Source: Desulfatibacillum sp. (GTDB lineage: Bacteria > Desulfobacterota > Desulfobacteria > Desulfobacterales > Desulfatibacillaceae). Taken from it: DNA of 64,000 bases. The stretch covers positions 1 to 64,000 of the forward strand of contig JAEINP010000020.1 of the NCBI GenBank assembly GCA_016342355.1. Direction: 5' to 3'. Both the position numbers and the translations under genes were made by a program. Shown here in pieces: positions 63,998-64,000 of this stretch (its first letter is position 1; each line of letters begins with the position of its first letter). The notes below the pieces were generated by a model that saw nothing but the letters and a program-made list of their open reading frames with translations, was not told where the DNA came from and searched no databases.

Positions 63998-64000
63998 ATG

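Overview
The window looks like chromosome of a strictly anaerobic, probably sulfate-reducing deltaproteobacterium (Desulfobacterota, Desulfobacterales-like). I infer this from the gene families, not from a species match. They include an anaerobic benzimidazole (B12 lower ligand) synthase, an octaheme c-type cytochrome redox operon, CoA-transferase and thiolase genes, a CooC-like maturation ATPase, PAS/sigma54 regulators and many two-component proteins. No phage, integrase, transposase or CRISPR array is visible. One gene carries a frameshift, one short gene remnant is present, and one tRNA is cut by the window edge.

Layout. 1-3100: partial tRNA-Thr, a secreted isochorismatase-like protein, then a cobalamin riboswitch with a terminator controlling a ThiC paralogue that is best read as bzaF. 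3553-11277: two CoA-transferase subunits divergent from a MerR-type regulator, followed by a five-gene Liv-type ABC uptake operon. 11440-18245: a frameshifted old-yellow-enzyme gene, an SH3 surface protein, an acyltransferase, a chemoreceptor and a sigma54-dependent activator. 18424-25260: an eight-gene redox operon (thioredoxin, Cys-rich protein, BASS-family transporter, CoA-disulfide-reductase-like flavoprotein, ferredoxin subunit, two membrane b-type subunits, octaheme cytochrome) behind a near-consensus -24/-12 promoter, divergent from the activator. 25459-29048: serine hydrolase lipoprotein, a duplicated Cys-rich small protein and a hybrid histidine kinase. 29088-34197: a minus-strand gene run (CooC-like, prmA, MBL hydrolase, adenosine-specific kinase, sirtuin, GT9) ending in a 55-codon gene with an in-frame UGA and a SECIS-like hairpin, a candidate selenoprotein. 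34356-35846: TPP riboswitch and thiC. 36060-44321: sensor kinase, M24 peptidase remnant, AraC regulator, membrane protein plus SDR, FG-GAP repeat protein, intact M24 peptidase. 44566-57443: TerB-like/zinc ribbon protein, two cold-shock genes with TTG starts, rsmE, valS, nadC, a divergent protein-kinase-like gene, thiolase, and membrane proteins. 58001-60082: a KAP-type P-loop NTPase fused to an FGE/C-type-lectin domain. 60509-63997: gyrA and gpsA.

Four points stand out. (1) The last ~25 codons of the KAP-FGE gene look like the variable repeat of a diversity-generating retroelement: 15 codons, all ending in C or T and all reachable from AAY by adenine substitution, lie among invariant codons. 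No reverse transcriptase or template repeat is in the window, so diversification would have to act in trans. (2) The small dual-CxxC gene has an in-frame UGA followed 23 nt later by a GUC-capped hairpin resembling a bacterial SECIS. (3) Two ThiC paralogues sit 33 kb apart under different riboswitches (cobalamin and TPP), which separates B12-ligand synthesis from thiamin synthesis. (4) The sigma54-controlled octaheme operon has a transporter lacking the cysteine expected of arsenite carriers, so a sulfur-compound role is more likely than arsenic export.
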